A DNA stretch of 64,000 nucleotides. Source: Halicephalobus mephisto. Taxonomy: Eukaryota; Nematoda; Chromadorea; Rhabditida; Panagrolaimidae. Positions 1 to 10,650 of the stretch are shown here, piece by piece. Where the stretch lies: assembly GCA_009193035.1 (NCBI GenBank), contig SWDT01000148.1, positions 1 to 64,000 on the forward strand, given 5' to 3'. The position numbers were made by a program, and so were the translations under genes. The notes under the pieces were generated by a model. The model saw nothing but the letters and a program-made list of their open reading frames with translations. It ran no database searches and was not told the DNA's origin. Each line of letters begins with the position of its first letter. Positions within the stretch are counted from its first letter, which is position 1.

Positions 1-135
1 ACAATTGTCAATGCAGATTGTATTGCAGTCGTTAACCATGGCAAGATAGTGGAAATGGGAACTCATAACGAGTTGATAGAAAAGCGAGGTACTTACTTCG
101 AATTGACGGAGAAACAAAACACGAAGAAGCAGTAA
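1..135 (+). CDS. pgp-10: P-glycoprotein-type ABC transporter, C-terminal end (partial)
   Basis: The window opens inside an ORF of 44 codons in frame 1 that ends at TAA 133-135. The peptide reads [21 protein letters not shown] and then EKRGTYFEL. This is the end of the second nucleotide-binding domain of an ABCB exporter, just after the D-loop: the stretch before the H-loop, the 'G-x-I-x-E-x-G-x-H-x-E-L' strand-helix, and the short polar tail. Members export lipophilic compounds across the apical membrane using ATP. Only this tail is present, so the Walker motifs cannot be checked. The symbol rests on my memory that pgp-10 lies next to ist-1 in C. elegans; the family call is secure and the exact paralogue is not. 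A poly(A) signal AATAAA lies at 211-216. Confidence 0.8.
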   Translation, partial: TIVNADCIAVVNHGKIVEMGTHNELIEKRGTYFELTEKQNTKKQ

Positions 136-210
136 TCTGTTTGTTTTTAATTCTGTATTTGATAATTATTATTTTTTTCATAAGTTTGTAATTATTTTTT
201 TAATTTATTA

Positions 211-216
211 AATAAA
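211..216 (+). terminator. poly(A) signal of the P-glycoprotein gene
   Basis: Canonical AATAAA 76 nt after the stop codon of the ABC transporter, within a T-rich 3' UTR. Confidence 0.6.
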
Positions 217-1252
217 GTAATTGTGTGTTAATTTTTAATATTTTAGATAGTGTTTAAAAAAATCGAGATTTTCGGAGGTAGGATTTATGTTTTGTTGAGG
301 AGATAGTTAATTTTCAGAAAAGTTATTTAAAAAATTAAAAATACCAACTTATACGAAATTGTGTCTGTTATTTTTAATTTTGTTGTTATTTACAAAGTTT
401 AAAATGTTTAATAATGTCGGAAAATTGTAAATTTCTCAACGTAATATCGGAATTAAAAATTTATGCGATTTTTTTATTTTTGTTATTTTGTGTTTTAATA
501 TTTGAGAATTATTTCATCGTTACTTCTGCAAAATGGGTCTTCGGGACTGCGTAGAACGTTAAATATTCAACGATAATTATACAGTTCCGAGACTAAGCGA
601 AGGATTGAGGTTCCTACCATGGGCAGTTTGTCAAATAAGTTTATTCAACATTGTCAAGAAAATAGAAAAGAAATATCTCCCAGATTCGTCAGCCCGAATC
701 AACGGAGCTCCACAGAAATCCAATAAATTCAGTAGATTCAATAAATTCAGTAGATTCAGTAGATTCAATGGACCATCTGATTTCGTCTCTCCACGGGGTT
801 CAGTTTCCAAGTTTTATGTTGCAATCTGGACACGTCGGCTGACAGGACGGAGACTCCCTGAGGGTACACCGTAGTAGTTGGATTTTACGTATATTATCAA
901 TACCACACTTTCACAAAAAATAAACCTTCAATTCCCCATCCTCGTAAGAACCCCAAAAACAACCACCACCGTTTTGTAACCCGAAACACCAATTCGTGAA
1001 TATTCATTTATTTATTTCTTTAATTTCGCATTGAGGGGTATAAAGTGTGAGCTAGAGATCAAATTCCGTCAAAACCTTGGATCAGATCCCGAAAGACTCC
1101 GAGAAACCTTCCAACAAAATATATGAGATGAAAAATAGAATAATTACTGAGCAACAGAGCGACTTTGAAATTGATATGGATCATGAGGTAAGTCCTTTGA
1201 GGACTGAAGGTTTTTATCCAGCGGTCAGCTGCGTGTCTGGAAAACCGTTTTC
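217..1252. other. Intergenic/3' region between P-glycoprotein and ist-1, with possible extra exons
   Basis: No firm gene. On the minus strand a short open stretch (about 880 down to 780) reads YPQGVSVLSADVSRLQ and ends at a TGA after NQMVH; it could be an alternative last exon of the IRS gene, with AATAAA (minus) at 640-645 as its poly(A) signal. A 12-bp repeat unit (TTCAGTAGATTC and variants) is tandem at about 718-770. On the plus strand a 20-codon ATG stretch (1128-1187) ends in a perfect GAG|GTAAGT donor. None of these is supported by more than frame and splice consensus. Confidence 0.3.
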
Positions 1253-1393
1253 TTAACTCGATTTTTCTGAGTTTCCTTCTTCGAATTTGGTACGGTAGTT
1301 TTTTCCTTCAAGTTTAGGGAATGGAGTCGTGATGAAGATGTAACTGACGTCTTCAACATTGTTGTTTTGCTTTTTTTCGCGATTTCTAAACGA
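1253..1393 (-). pseudogene. Diverged duplicate of the ist-1 C-terminal coding segment
   Basis: Read on the minus strand, this stretch follows an acceptor-like TTTCGTTTAG and translates to FRNREKKQNNNVEDVSYIF, ITTPFPKLEGKNY and so on to a TAA at 1253-1255. The end of the IRS ORF next door reads KDRQKREKEQK...IEEVSYAVITTPVPKMEERKT. The shared pattern (basic run, E-[ED]-V-S-Y, ITTP-x-PK-[LM]-E) shows a local tandem duplication of the last coding segment. It is open and keeps a stop, so it could be an alternative last exon, but no donor with matching phase was found upstream. A relic is equally likely. Confidence 0.55.
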
Positions 1394-1417
1394 AATTAAA
1401 AATTTCATCGGCAAAAT

Positions 1418-4400
1418 TCAGGTGCGTTCCTGGGAAGTTGTTTTTCTGACTTGATCCTTCTGAATATACTTCCTCGAAATCGGCATACTGGTCTTCCTTT
1501 CCTCCATCTTGGGGACGGGGGTCGTGATGACGGCGTAACTGACCTCTTCGATCGGAGGCTGGAGTTTTATTTTTTGTTCTTTTTCTCGCTTTTGACGATC
1601 CTTGAAGGAAACTACAGATTCCGTCGGAGATTTAGGCTCCAATGACCTTCTTGATATCCTGGACGAAGCTCGAGAGTTGGATGGACTTCCGGAATTTTCC
1701 TCGATAGTTTCGAAATGAGTGGAATCATTTTTGACAGAATACAGAGAAGTCGTATCTTTGGAAGAAAGAATATTAATCAAATCGTCATCTCCAGCTTGAA
1801 TGAAACATCGAACTTCTTGCATCACTGGCTCGTGGGATTCTGCGATGGATTCTTCTTGATCTAGAGATTTTCTGACGTCACCACAAATTGAATTTTTTCC
1901 GCTGTTGTTGCTTCTATGAGTGGCAAAACTGGAAGCCCTGGATCTGATCGGACTTTCGACAGAATCCTTCGAATGTCTATTTGTTCCAATTGCATTATAC
2001 TGAGCAATGATAGAAGATGAAGGAACTGGAGAATTAAAGTTCAATTCAACGAGATCATTTTGTTTCTTTTTCATCGTCGCAGAAAGTTTCCTTGATGGAT
2101 GACTGGAGGAAGAGTCGACTGAATCCGACCTCTTCTCCATCGTCGCATACAGCAACTTAGAAGAAGAACTAGTCTCTGGATGGGATCTGTGACTTGCGAT
2201 GCTTTCGTTGCAGTCGTTTTCGTAATCTCCGGCGATGGAACTAGATTTGGATCCTCCGACAGATCGATTCGGAGTGTGTGAAAGTTTCCTGAAGGGCTTC
2301 AGTATCCACGACCGACTTCCGAGACTGAAGGCTCTCTTCCTCAAGTCCTCCTTGGGAGTTAGGAGTTGGTTAGAAGGACCTTCTTGGATCCGGACGGACT
2401 TGGAGACAGCAGCACTAGTAGCAGCTTCTTCTCCTAGCTGAATTCCATCAGTAGAAGCCGAACTGCTGCCTTCGTCGTGAATAATAGGAGAATTCTTAGC
2501 GGAATGTCTGGTTTCCTTGTGATTATGGAAAGTCGGGTACTTGGAAGGTTGCATCATCTCGTAAGCATTTCCTTGATTCCTCGCCAAGTTATTAGAAAAC
2601 GAAAAAGCTCTCGGATTCAGATAAGCATTGGCATTGATGGAAGAATAACAAGAATCACTAGAATCAGAAATGTAACTCCTGATATCTTCCAGATGCTGTT
2701 GTTCAGAAGTTGGTGGAGGCAGTAGATGACTGACGCTTTCGGACGAATTCGAAGTTTTTTCTGGATGATCCGAAAGTGAACTTGCAGTCGAACAAGCTTC
2801 ATCAAAGTGCCTCTGGCATCCAATGACATCAGATAGACTAGAATCATCGGCAGCGATGGAACTAGAGTCATCCGGAGTCGATCGGTTGTAAATGTCATGA
2901 TCGAGATCCTCGCCTTTCCCAGAATCGCTCCCTATGGTCATCTGTCTCTTCCTCGTGTTTCCGTCGTGATCGCTGGAGGAACTGATGCTTCCGCGTTGAC
3001 TAGATCCATAAAAAGACATTTCTCCATGGTTCTCCAAGGCTGCTTCGATGAGTCTTTCATGTGGAAACATTCCATTCACCAGAATCGGCTGATTAGATTT
3101 CATATCGGTTTCTTCGTAGTCGACGACCTTCAAAGTCCCTCCGCTGTCTTCTGTTTCGTCTTCTGGAGCACTAGAACCACTGACAAGAGAAGCTCGATGT
3201 TTGGCCCATTCGACTACTGGAGACATAATTGTCGTTGAAAATTGAGGTTTATTTTTTTCTTCTTTTTTCTGACTGTTTCCTCGTCGAAACATGTTCAACC
3301 AGGAAGTGGCCGAAGGACTCCCGATAGTGTGTGCTCTCGTCTGTGTTTCGACAGCTTTCTGTTCATGTCTCGTAATATCCCAGAAGATGGCTTGATCGAT
3401 GCTCTTGGCACTGATAGCAGATCTGTTGAATACAACTTTTTGAGTTCCCAGATGAGGAGGAACTTCTTCCTCTTCCACAGAATTTATGTGATTCTTCCGA
3501 AGAATCGACTTCCTGGAGGAAGTGGAGGAAGTAGAAGGGACTTCCGAGATAGCACCGTCTTTGAGGTCAATTTTGGGGGAATTAGAAGCTTCAGAAGAAC
3601 TGGTAGAAAGCTCTTTGGACTGATTCTGAGGAGAACTGAGAAGTTGATGTGTGGAATTTGGAGTGGAGGGTTGTTGCTGACTGAAACCCGAGAAAATTAT
3701 TATTCCCATATATCAGTATTCCTAATTATGAACTAAGTAAGTAAGAAAAAGTAAAATTCATATATGAAAAGTTTTAAAATGACAGAAAAGTTTAGTAATT
3801 TTCGTGTGTGAATGACCTACTTTTGTCTCTTCTTCTCTGCTTCTCTTTCGATAATCTCATTCAATCTTGAATGGATATTCGCTGCTACTTCCTCAGATTC
3901 ACATTGGGCCCAGATTTCGCACATCCCAGTGGCAGCCGCCCTCCCGATCCTCATGATGAAGTACTTCTCCTGGAATCCGAAGCTCGCCACGAACTGTCTT
4001 TGAATTTCGATAAAGTTATCAGTTCTAAACGGCGGGATTCCGGATTTCGGATGTCCTGACAACGCAGGCTGAGTTCCCATTTTACAAAGAATGATCGTGT
4101 GGGCGTAGAATCCCAATCGATGTCGTGTCGCTAATTCTGGTCTTTTTGCACAAATATTTTCGAAATTTTCTGGATTTGGAACTGGCTTTCTTATCCTCGG
4201 TCTTGTTACAAGACCTACATCCCAGCAATATTCGAAGAATTCTGTAGACAAGACCGGTCGTCCGAGGTAGAGGGCCCGGGCCGGAACGACGGCGGTCATC
4301 ATCGCATCGAACCACTCCAAAGTCGCCTTGTCGTCCCTCAGACGGTCTTCTTCGGCAGCTTTGAAGATGAAAGTCTCATCTGGAGTCATGATGGAGACAG

Positions 4401-5793
4401 AAGTTTTAAGTTTAGCATCCTCATGTCGGTTAATATTGAAGCAAGTTGCGAGATCAAAAATGTGACGAGCTGCTTTTTTCTTTTTGTAGGATTTCTGGTT
4501 GTCGTGGAGCTCAAAACACCGATCTGAGAGGATTGCGTAGTAGGTCTTTTTCCCTGATTTCTGAAAAACAAAAAATTATAAAATTATTGAAAAATTAAAT
4601 TTGAAAAAAATAAAAATGAAGCATTTTTGATGAAATTGTCTCAGCACGAATTTTTAGAATTTCTTAAATTTTCTAAAATTCTTAATTTTCGATGATTTTA
4701 GAAATTTTTATTAAATTTTAAAATAATTAAAAAATTTTAGAAATTTTAGAAATTTTTATTAATTTTAGAAATAATTAGGAAATTTTGAAAATTTTAGAAA
4801 TTTTTTATTAAATTTTTAAATATTTCGAAAACTTCAAATTTTAGAAATTTTTTATTAAATTTTGAAATAATTTGGAAATTTTGAAAATTTTAGAAATTTC
4901 TATTAAATTTTGAAATAATTTGGAAATTTTGAAAATTTCGAAATAATTTAAAAATTTCTAAAATTTTTAAATTTTGAAGTATTTCGAAAATTTTAGAATC
5001 CTTCACTAGACTTCAGAATCTTCTGCAAAATTCTACTTCAAGTTTGAATATTCTTTGTTCCCTATGGCTCATAATTTTGCAAACAATAATTAATTTTTTT
5101 GCATTACAAAAAAGCAATGCCTCACGTAGAAGCCTCCGTATTTGTGTTAAAATTGTATCTATAAAATTATTTTGTATCTTAAATGTAAAAAACTGATGAG
5201 TATTCCATATTTGGAAAAAAAACAATTTTTAAAACTTACAGTAAATTGAAAATTTAATTTGTTTTTAAGTTTTGAAATTGTATTTTTTGTAAATTTTGAT
5301 ATAGTGCGAAATAGGAATAAAAGTAAAAAAAGTAAAAAAAAGTAAAAAAAGTAAAAGTAAAAAAAAAGTAAAAAAAGTAAAAAAAGTAAAAGTAAAAGTA
5401 AAAGTAAAAGTAAAAGTAAAAAAGAAGTAAAAGTAAAAGTAAAAGAAGTAAAAGTAAAAGTAAAAGAAGTAAAAGAAGTAAAAGAAGTAAAAGAAGTAAA
5501 AGAAGTAAAAAAAAAGTAAAAGTAAAAAAAGTAAAAGAAGTAAAAGTAAAAGTAAAAGTAAAACTTACAGTAAAGGCCATAAATCCGGTGATCATTCCGG
5601 ATTTGTTGGTTCCGACGTCTTCTTCCAATTTCGTAACTTGGACAGAATTGGATCCGACTTGGTCGTTTTTTAATCCAACGCCTCCGGCAGATTTAACACT
5701 TGTAGTTGGAGATTGTCTGGAATAAGACAGAATCCCCACGGATTTCGAACAGCTGGCCACTGCCCCATCCTGATCCACGTTCAATGAAGACAT
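1418..5793 (-). CDS. ist-1: Insulin receptor substrate-like adaptor (PH + PTB domains)
   Basis: Adaptor that would dock on the activated insulin/IGF receptor (DAF-2 type) and recruit PI3-kinase at the plasma membrane. Coding exons, in phase: 5793-5569 (75 codons), 4560-3821, 3680-1418, giving 1075 residues. Splice sites: ACT|GTAAGT, TTTTTCAG, AA|GTAGGT, GGTTTCAG. Residues of about 66-185 form the PH domain (SGKKTYYAILSDRCFELHDN; TLEWFDAMM in the last helix). Residues of about 222-316 form an IRS-type PTB domain, with HTIILCKMGTQPAL and the hallmark YFIMRIGRAAATGMCEIWAQ followed by VAANIHSRLNEII. The long Ser-rich tail holds two YxxM motifs for PI3-kinase SH2 domains: YEMM (2552-2563, residue about 694) and YATM (2138-2149, residue about 832). 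Intron 1 carries an A/T microsatellite. The start Met is the only one upstream of the PH domain in frame. The family is certain; the orthologue is likely from synteny. Confidence 0.9.
4640..5000. repeat. AT-rich intron repeat in ist-1 intron 1
   Basis: Degenerate tandem copies, roughly 60 bp apart, of an AAATTTTAGAAATTTTTATT-like unit with variants ending TTTGAAATAATTTGG. It lies inside the first intron of the IRS gene. Confidence 0.6.
5319..5562. repeat. (GTAAAA)n-type microsatellite next to the ist-1 exon 1 donor
   Basis: About 245 bp of GTAAAA, AGTAAAAA and GTAAAAGAA units without interruption, ending only a few bases from the exon 1 splice donor at 5563-5568. On the coding (minus) strand the intron therefore starts GTAAGTTTTACTTTTACTT and stays pyrimidine-rich, giving a long spurious Leu/Phe-rich open frame. 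Confidence 0.85.
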
Positions 5794-5949
5794 TTCTTAC
5801 TGTAGTTACAGTAACCAATAATGAATAAAATACTTAACAAACACTTGAAACGACTTGATGAATCCTTGACAAGGTCAGTTTACTCATGGCTTTGGCATCC
5901 GGTTAAATAAATACTTTCCGTTGAGAAGAACGGACAAGTTTTACTCTGA
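5794..5949. other. Region upstream of the ist-1 start
   Basis: Probable 5' UTR and proximal upstream region of the IRS gene (minus strand). Moderately complex sequence, no TATA-like element or initiator recognised. Confidence 0.3.
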
Positions 5950-7175
5950 AAAACAAAAATTAAAAATAAAAATCTCCAAAAAATGGTCCGAACACGAATT
6001 TTCACAATTTCGATATTTATGAAAAAAATAAAAATCTCTAAAAAATGGTCCTAACACGAATTTTCACAATTTCGATATTTATAAAAAAAATAAAAACTCT
6101 TAAAAAATGGTCTAAACACGAATTTTCAAATTTAGGATGTTTATGAAAAAAATAAAAACTCTCAAAAAATGATCCGAACACGAATTTTCACAATTTCAAT
6201 ATTTATAAAAAAATCAAAAAAATCTTCAAGAATTTAAAATATTGTTTTTTATAAAAATTAGAAATAAAAATCTCCAAAAAATGGTCCTAACACGAATTTT
6301 CAAATTTAGGATATTTATGAAAAATAAAAGAATCCTTAAGAATTTAAAATATTGTTTTTTATAAAAAAAATCAGAAATAAAAATTTTCAAAATTTTGATG
6401 TTTATAAAAATAAAAATAATTCTCACGAAATAATCCGAACACGAATTTGAAATGTTTTTTTTATAAAAAACAAAAAATAAAAATTCTCACGAAATGGTTC
6501 TGACACGAATTTGAAATATTATGTTTTTTATAAAAAACAAAAATTACAAATTCCCACGAAATGGTTCTGACACGAATTTTCAGAATTATGTTTTTTATAA
6601 AAATAAAAATAAAAATAATTTCAAAATAATCCCAACGCAAATTTTCACAATTATGTTTTTTATAAAAATAAAAAATTATTTCAAAATAGTCCTGACACGA
6701 ATTTGAAAAATTGTTTTTTTATAAAAATAATAAAAAAAAATAACTTCAAAATGGTCCCGACACGAATTTTCAGAATTATGTTTTTTATAAAAATAAAAAT
6801 AAAAATAATTTCAAAATAATCCCAACGCAAATTTTCACAATTATGTTTTTTATAAAAATAAAAAATTATTTCAAAATAGTCCTAACACGAATTTGAAGAA
6901 TTAAATTGTTTACGAAAAGAGAAATTGTTATGAAATAGTCCTGACACGAATTTGAAATTAAGTTGTTTATGAAAATAAAAAATAAAAATTCTTACGAAAT
7001 AGTCTTGACGCGAATTTCTACAACCAGGATGTTTATGAAAATCAAAACAAACATTATTACGAAATGGTCCTGACGCGAATTTCTAAAACCAGAACATTTA
7101 TAAAAATTTTCAAAACAAACATTTCCGAAATTTTTTAAGTTTTTAGAAAATTTTAGAAATTCGTGTCAGGACAAT
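5950..7175. repeat. Tandem array of the TTCGTG..GGAC family, locus 1
   Basis: About 17 degenerate units of 55-75 bp. Each carries a core such as GTCCTGACACGAATTTT, followed by TATGTTTTTTATAAAAATA and poly-A/T filler. A reverse-oriented core (TTCGTGTCAGGAC) closes the array at about 7151. The same core recurs at 20.8-21.35 kb and 23.5-25.1 kb. Confidence 0.85.
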
Positions 7176-7694
7176 TTCGCAGAATTTTTTCGGTTTTTTA
7201 AATTTTTTTTCAATTTTTTTTTCGATTTTTTTCGATTTTTTTTTTGATTTTTTAAAATTTTCTAAACTTTTTTAGTAAATTTCATCATATTTAAAAAATA
7301 CTAAAAACTTCCATGAATTTCTAGTTCATAAAAATACAGAATCCTCCGTGCACATCGAACAAATCCTTCTTCATGGATTTAAGAAATCCCACAAAACAAG
7401 GTGTTTTAGCTAGTAAACATCTTGGTTGTTCTTGTGACGAGAGTAAAAACGGAAATTGTAGTACGAAGACATCAGGAAAAATAACAAAATCCGTATTTCA
7501 ATAATGAAATAATTAACGAATATTTAAAATAATAAAAATAATCAATATCAGTCATGTTTGTTAAAAAAACTAAACTTTTAAAATAATGAAAAAAAAATAA
7601 TCAATATCAGTCATGTTTGTTGACAAAAAACTGAACTTTTAAGCCAGATCACAGATCATGAAAGTTGTCAATCACGATCCATTTCTTTCATCGG
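7176..7694. other. AT-rich intergenic DNA
   Basis: Poly-T tracts, then a short tandem pair of AATAATCAATATCAGTCATGT at about 7537 and 7598. No gene seen. Confidence 0.4.
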
Positions 7695-8265
7695 AGCTGT
7701 TTTTTGGATAGTGATTTGAGAATAATAAACAACTGGATAGTGACTAACAGGAGAATTTAGTCACTATCTAAAAATAATAGTGACTGAGAATTTCTAGTTT
7801 GAGTTAAAATCAAACACTATCCAAAAAGATCATTGGAGCTGTTTTTTAGATAGTGATTGAAGAAATCAGAAAAGAATTAAAACTAAACACTATTCAAAAA
7901 GTTCACTGAAGCTGTTTTTTGGATAGTGACTGAAGAAATCAAAAACGAATTAAAATTAAACACTATCCAAAAAGTTCACTGAAGCTGTTCTTTGGATAGT
8001 GAATAAAAATATCAAAAACGAATTAAAACTAAACACTATCCAAAAAGTTCATTGGAGCTGTTTTTTGGATAGTGACTGAGAGAAGAATTTTAGTCACTAT
8101 TAAAAAGTGGATAGTGAATAAAAATATCAAAAACGAATTGAAATTAAACACTATCCGATTTTTCACTGGAGCTGTTTTTTGATAGCAATTCTGACAGCTT
8201 CGAAGAAATTTTCGTGGATAGTGTCTAGACCTACATAAATATAGCCGCAGTCAATCACTATCTGA
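7695..8265. repeat. GGATAGTGAC hairpin-forming repeat, locus 1
   Basis: Alternating inverted cores TTTTTTGGATAGTGACTGA and CACTATCCAAAAAGTTCA, separated by GAGCTG/GAAGCTG and AAATCAAAAACGAATTA stretches. About seven units of roughly 65-80 bp; neighbouring cores can pair into hairpins. Confidence 0.85.
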
Positions 8266-9439
8266 AGCAATCATGGAAGCAGGTAAAACAAATATCCAAA
8301 AATAGCTCCAATAAAGCAACAGATAACATCTAATTTTAGACATCATCAATTTTCCTCGTTAAAGTTGTTTTTCAAAAATTTTTTTGATGATTATTTTAGT
8401 TTTTTTTATTGAAGAAATTAAACTATAAAAAAACGAAAAATAAAATTTCGACAGTTACGCCCAAATTTGCAAATATATTTAAATTAAAAATATAAAATCC
8501 ATCCTACACAATTTTTCACTAAATCAACAGATATCGTAAAAAATCCAAAAAATTTAAAAATCTAAAAATCGAACAAGCAAAACGAGGCAAATGAGGGAAA
8601 ATTAAAAACAAATTACGTCAAAGACTCAAAATCGAGACAAACAAATTCGTTAAAAAAAAGGTATTTTGCTTTTTATACATTTCCAAAAATATTTTATATA
8701 AAAAATTTTTAAAAAATCACGTTAATGCAAAAATTAAAAAAAATAAATCTTATTAATGAAAAAAAAATTTAAAAATGCTAAATTAATATAAAAAAAATTA
8801 AATTTCACTAATATAAAAAAATCAAAAAAATATATTTAATCAATAAAAAAATTCAAAAAATATATTTCATTAATATGGAATTTTCGAAAAATGTAATTCA
8901 TTAGGGCGTAAAAATCTTCAAAAAATAAACCGAACAATTCAATAACAAGATGGAATTTTGTTAGCCAAAAAAGCAGCTTATCTTTAAAGTTGATAAGAAA
9001 ACCCGGAAGACTGTCTTCTGACGCCGAAACAGGAGCCAAAGGCGACGGACTATCAAGGACCCTTAAAGACCTCCAAAAAGACGTAAACAAGTTCATCATT
9101 TTTGACAAGGGTTAAAATCAGGTGAGTCTTACAGTACTATTAGGAAAACAAAAAACATAAATCTTGTCCAGATTGGCATAAAGCCCAACAGTTGTTGTTT
9201 ACGTAAAAAATGTTGCGGGGTGTTGTCAGAGCAATGGACCAAATTTTGACTCAATCTGGAATTTTCGAAATAAACATTATAGCTTGGTTTGCTGGAAAAA
9301 CAAGATTTTACTAAAAAGGTCAAACAGGATTTAGAAATAATTTCACAAGATTTATTCAAAAAGGACACGATAATGGGTGGTGAAATTTATATTAAAACTA
9401 AAAAGAGAAATTTCACTTTTCTGGTAGAAAATACAATTT
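8266..9439. other. AT-rich intergenic DNA with one higher-complexity island
   Basis: Mostly AT-rich without a gene. The island at about 8930-9130 has lower AT and reads plus-strand RKPGRLSSDAETGAKGDG then RTLKDLQKDVNKF to a TAA, and is followed by a CAG|GTGAGT donor after the stop. There is an in-frame stop just upstream and no ATG, so it is not called a gene. A similar word (GAGAAAAACGTAAACAAGTC) occurs at about 19251. Confidence 0.3.
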
Positions 9440-9880
9440 CGTAAAAATATCCTTGGCGAACTATGAATAAATGCCAAAAATATTTTTGGCAAAATGTGAA
9501 CAAACGCCAAATAAATTCTTGGCAAAATGTGAACGAACGTCAAAAATACCTTTGGCAAAATGTGAACGAACGCCAAAAATACCTTTGGCGAAATGTGAAC
9601 AAACGCGAAAAATATTTTTGGCAAAGTGTGAATAAACGCCAAATAAATTCTTGGCAAAATGTGAACGAACGTCAAAAATACCTTTGGCAAAATGTGAACG
9701 AACGCCAAAAATACCTTTGGCGAAATGTGAACAAACGCGAAAAATATTCTTGACAAAGTGTGAACGAACGCCAAAAATACCTTTGGCAAAATGTGAACGA
9801 ACGCCAAAAATATTCTTGGTAAAATGTGAATAAACGTCAAAATCATTCTTGGCAAAGTATGAATAAACACGAAAGAAACT
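9440..9880. repeat. 33-bp minisatellite with AACGCCAAA core
   Basis: About 13 copies of a 33-bp unit containing GTGAACGAACGCCAAAAATA and TTTGGCAAAAT. Because 33 is a multiple of three and the unit lacks stops in several frames, it creates long open frames on both strands (172 codons on minus). Higher-order pattern: a block of about 190 bp (five to six units) is itself repeated, for example 9505-9600 and 9655-9750. Confidence 0.9.
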
Positions 9881-10650
9881 TTTTATTCTTTGGTAGAAGA
9901 CATTTCGCTAAAAATATTTGTGGTGTATGAGTCAATGTCAAGAGAGAAAAGCTTTTTTACACATGATACACTTTACCAAATATACCTTTGGCAAAACGTG
10001 AATGGACGTCAAAAAGACAAGCTTTATTCTTGGCAGAAGACACATTACGTCAAAAATACCCTTGGCGAAACATAATCGAATGCCAAAAAAATCTATTTTT
10101 TATAGAAGGTACTTTGCTAAAAACATCATTGGCGAAATATTAACGAACGCCAAAAATTTTTTATAGAACACACTTTGCCAAAAACAATTTTGGCGAAACA
10201 TGAACGAACACCAAAAAATCTACTTTTTATAGAAGATACTGCTAAAAACATCTTTGGCGAAATATTAACAAACGCCAAAAAAATTATTTTTTTTATAGAA
10301 GACACTTTGATAAAAATATCTTTGGCAAAACATGAACGAACGCCAAAAAATCTACTTTTTTATAGAAGACACTTTGCCAAAAATTCCCCCTTGGCGAAAA
10401 GTGGATGAAAACAGAAAAAATTCCATTTTTTTACAATTGAGAACACTTGACCCAAATTATTCTTGGCGAAATGTGAATGAACACAAAAAAAAATTCACAT
10501 TTTTTGCAGAAAATATTTGACCGAAAAAATCCTCAACGAAACGTGAATGAACGTCGAAAGAGTGAATTTCACTTTTCACAGTAGTGGACTTTTTCATCGA
10601 CATCTTTGGCGAAATGTAAATAAACGCCAAAAGATAAATTTCATTTTTTA
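9881..10650. repeat. Degenerate extension of the AACGCCAAA array
   Basis: Diverged units of about 60-100 bp, each with CATGAACGAACGCCAAAAAA, TTTTTTATAGAAGACACTTT and a TTGGCGAAA word. Continuous with the 33-bp minisatellite and clearly derived from the same unit. Confidence 0.75.

Noticed and set aside
605..874. Plus-strand 89-codon frame and overlapping ATG frame at 619-726
   Set aside because: Contains a 12-bp tandem repeat and no domain; more likely 3' UTR of the minus-strand IRS gene.
2235..3736. Several plus-strand frames antisense to the IRS tail
   Set aside because: Shadow frames of the long minus-strand coding exon without start context or domains.
5254..5568. Extension of the ist-1 first exon into a poly-Leu/Phe frame
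   Set aside because: This is the intronic microsatellite; the donor ACT|GTAAGT at 5568-5563 precedes it and joins in phase to the PH-domain exon.
9352..9870. 172-codon minus frame and overlapping plus frames in the 33-bp array
   Set aside because: Open only because the unit length is a multiple of three; no signal peptide, domain, splice context or codon bias.
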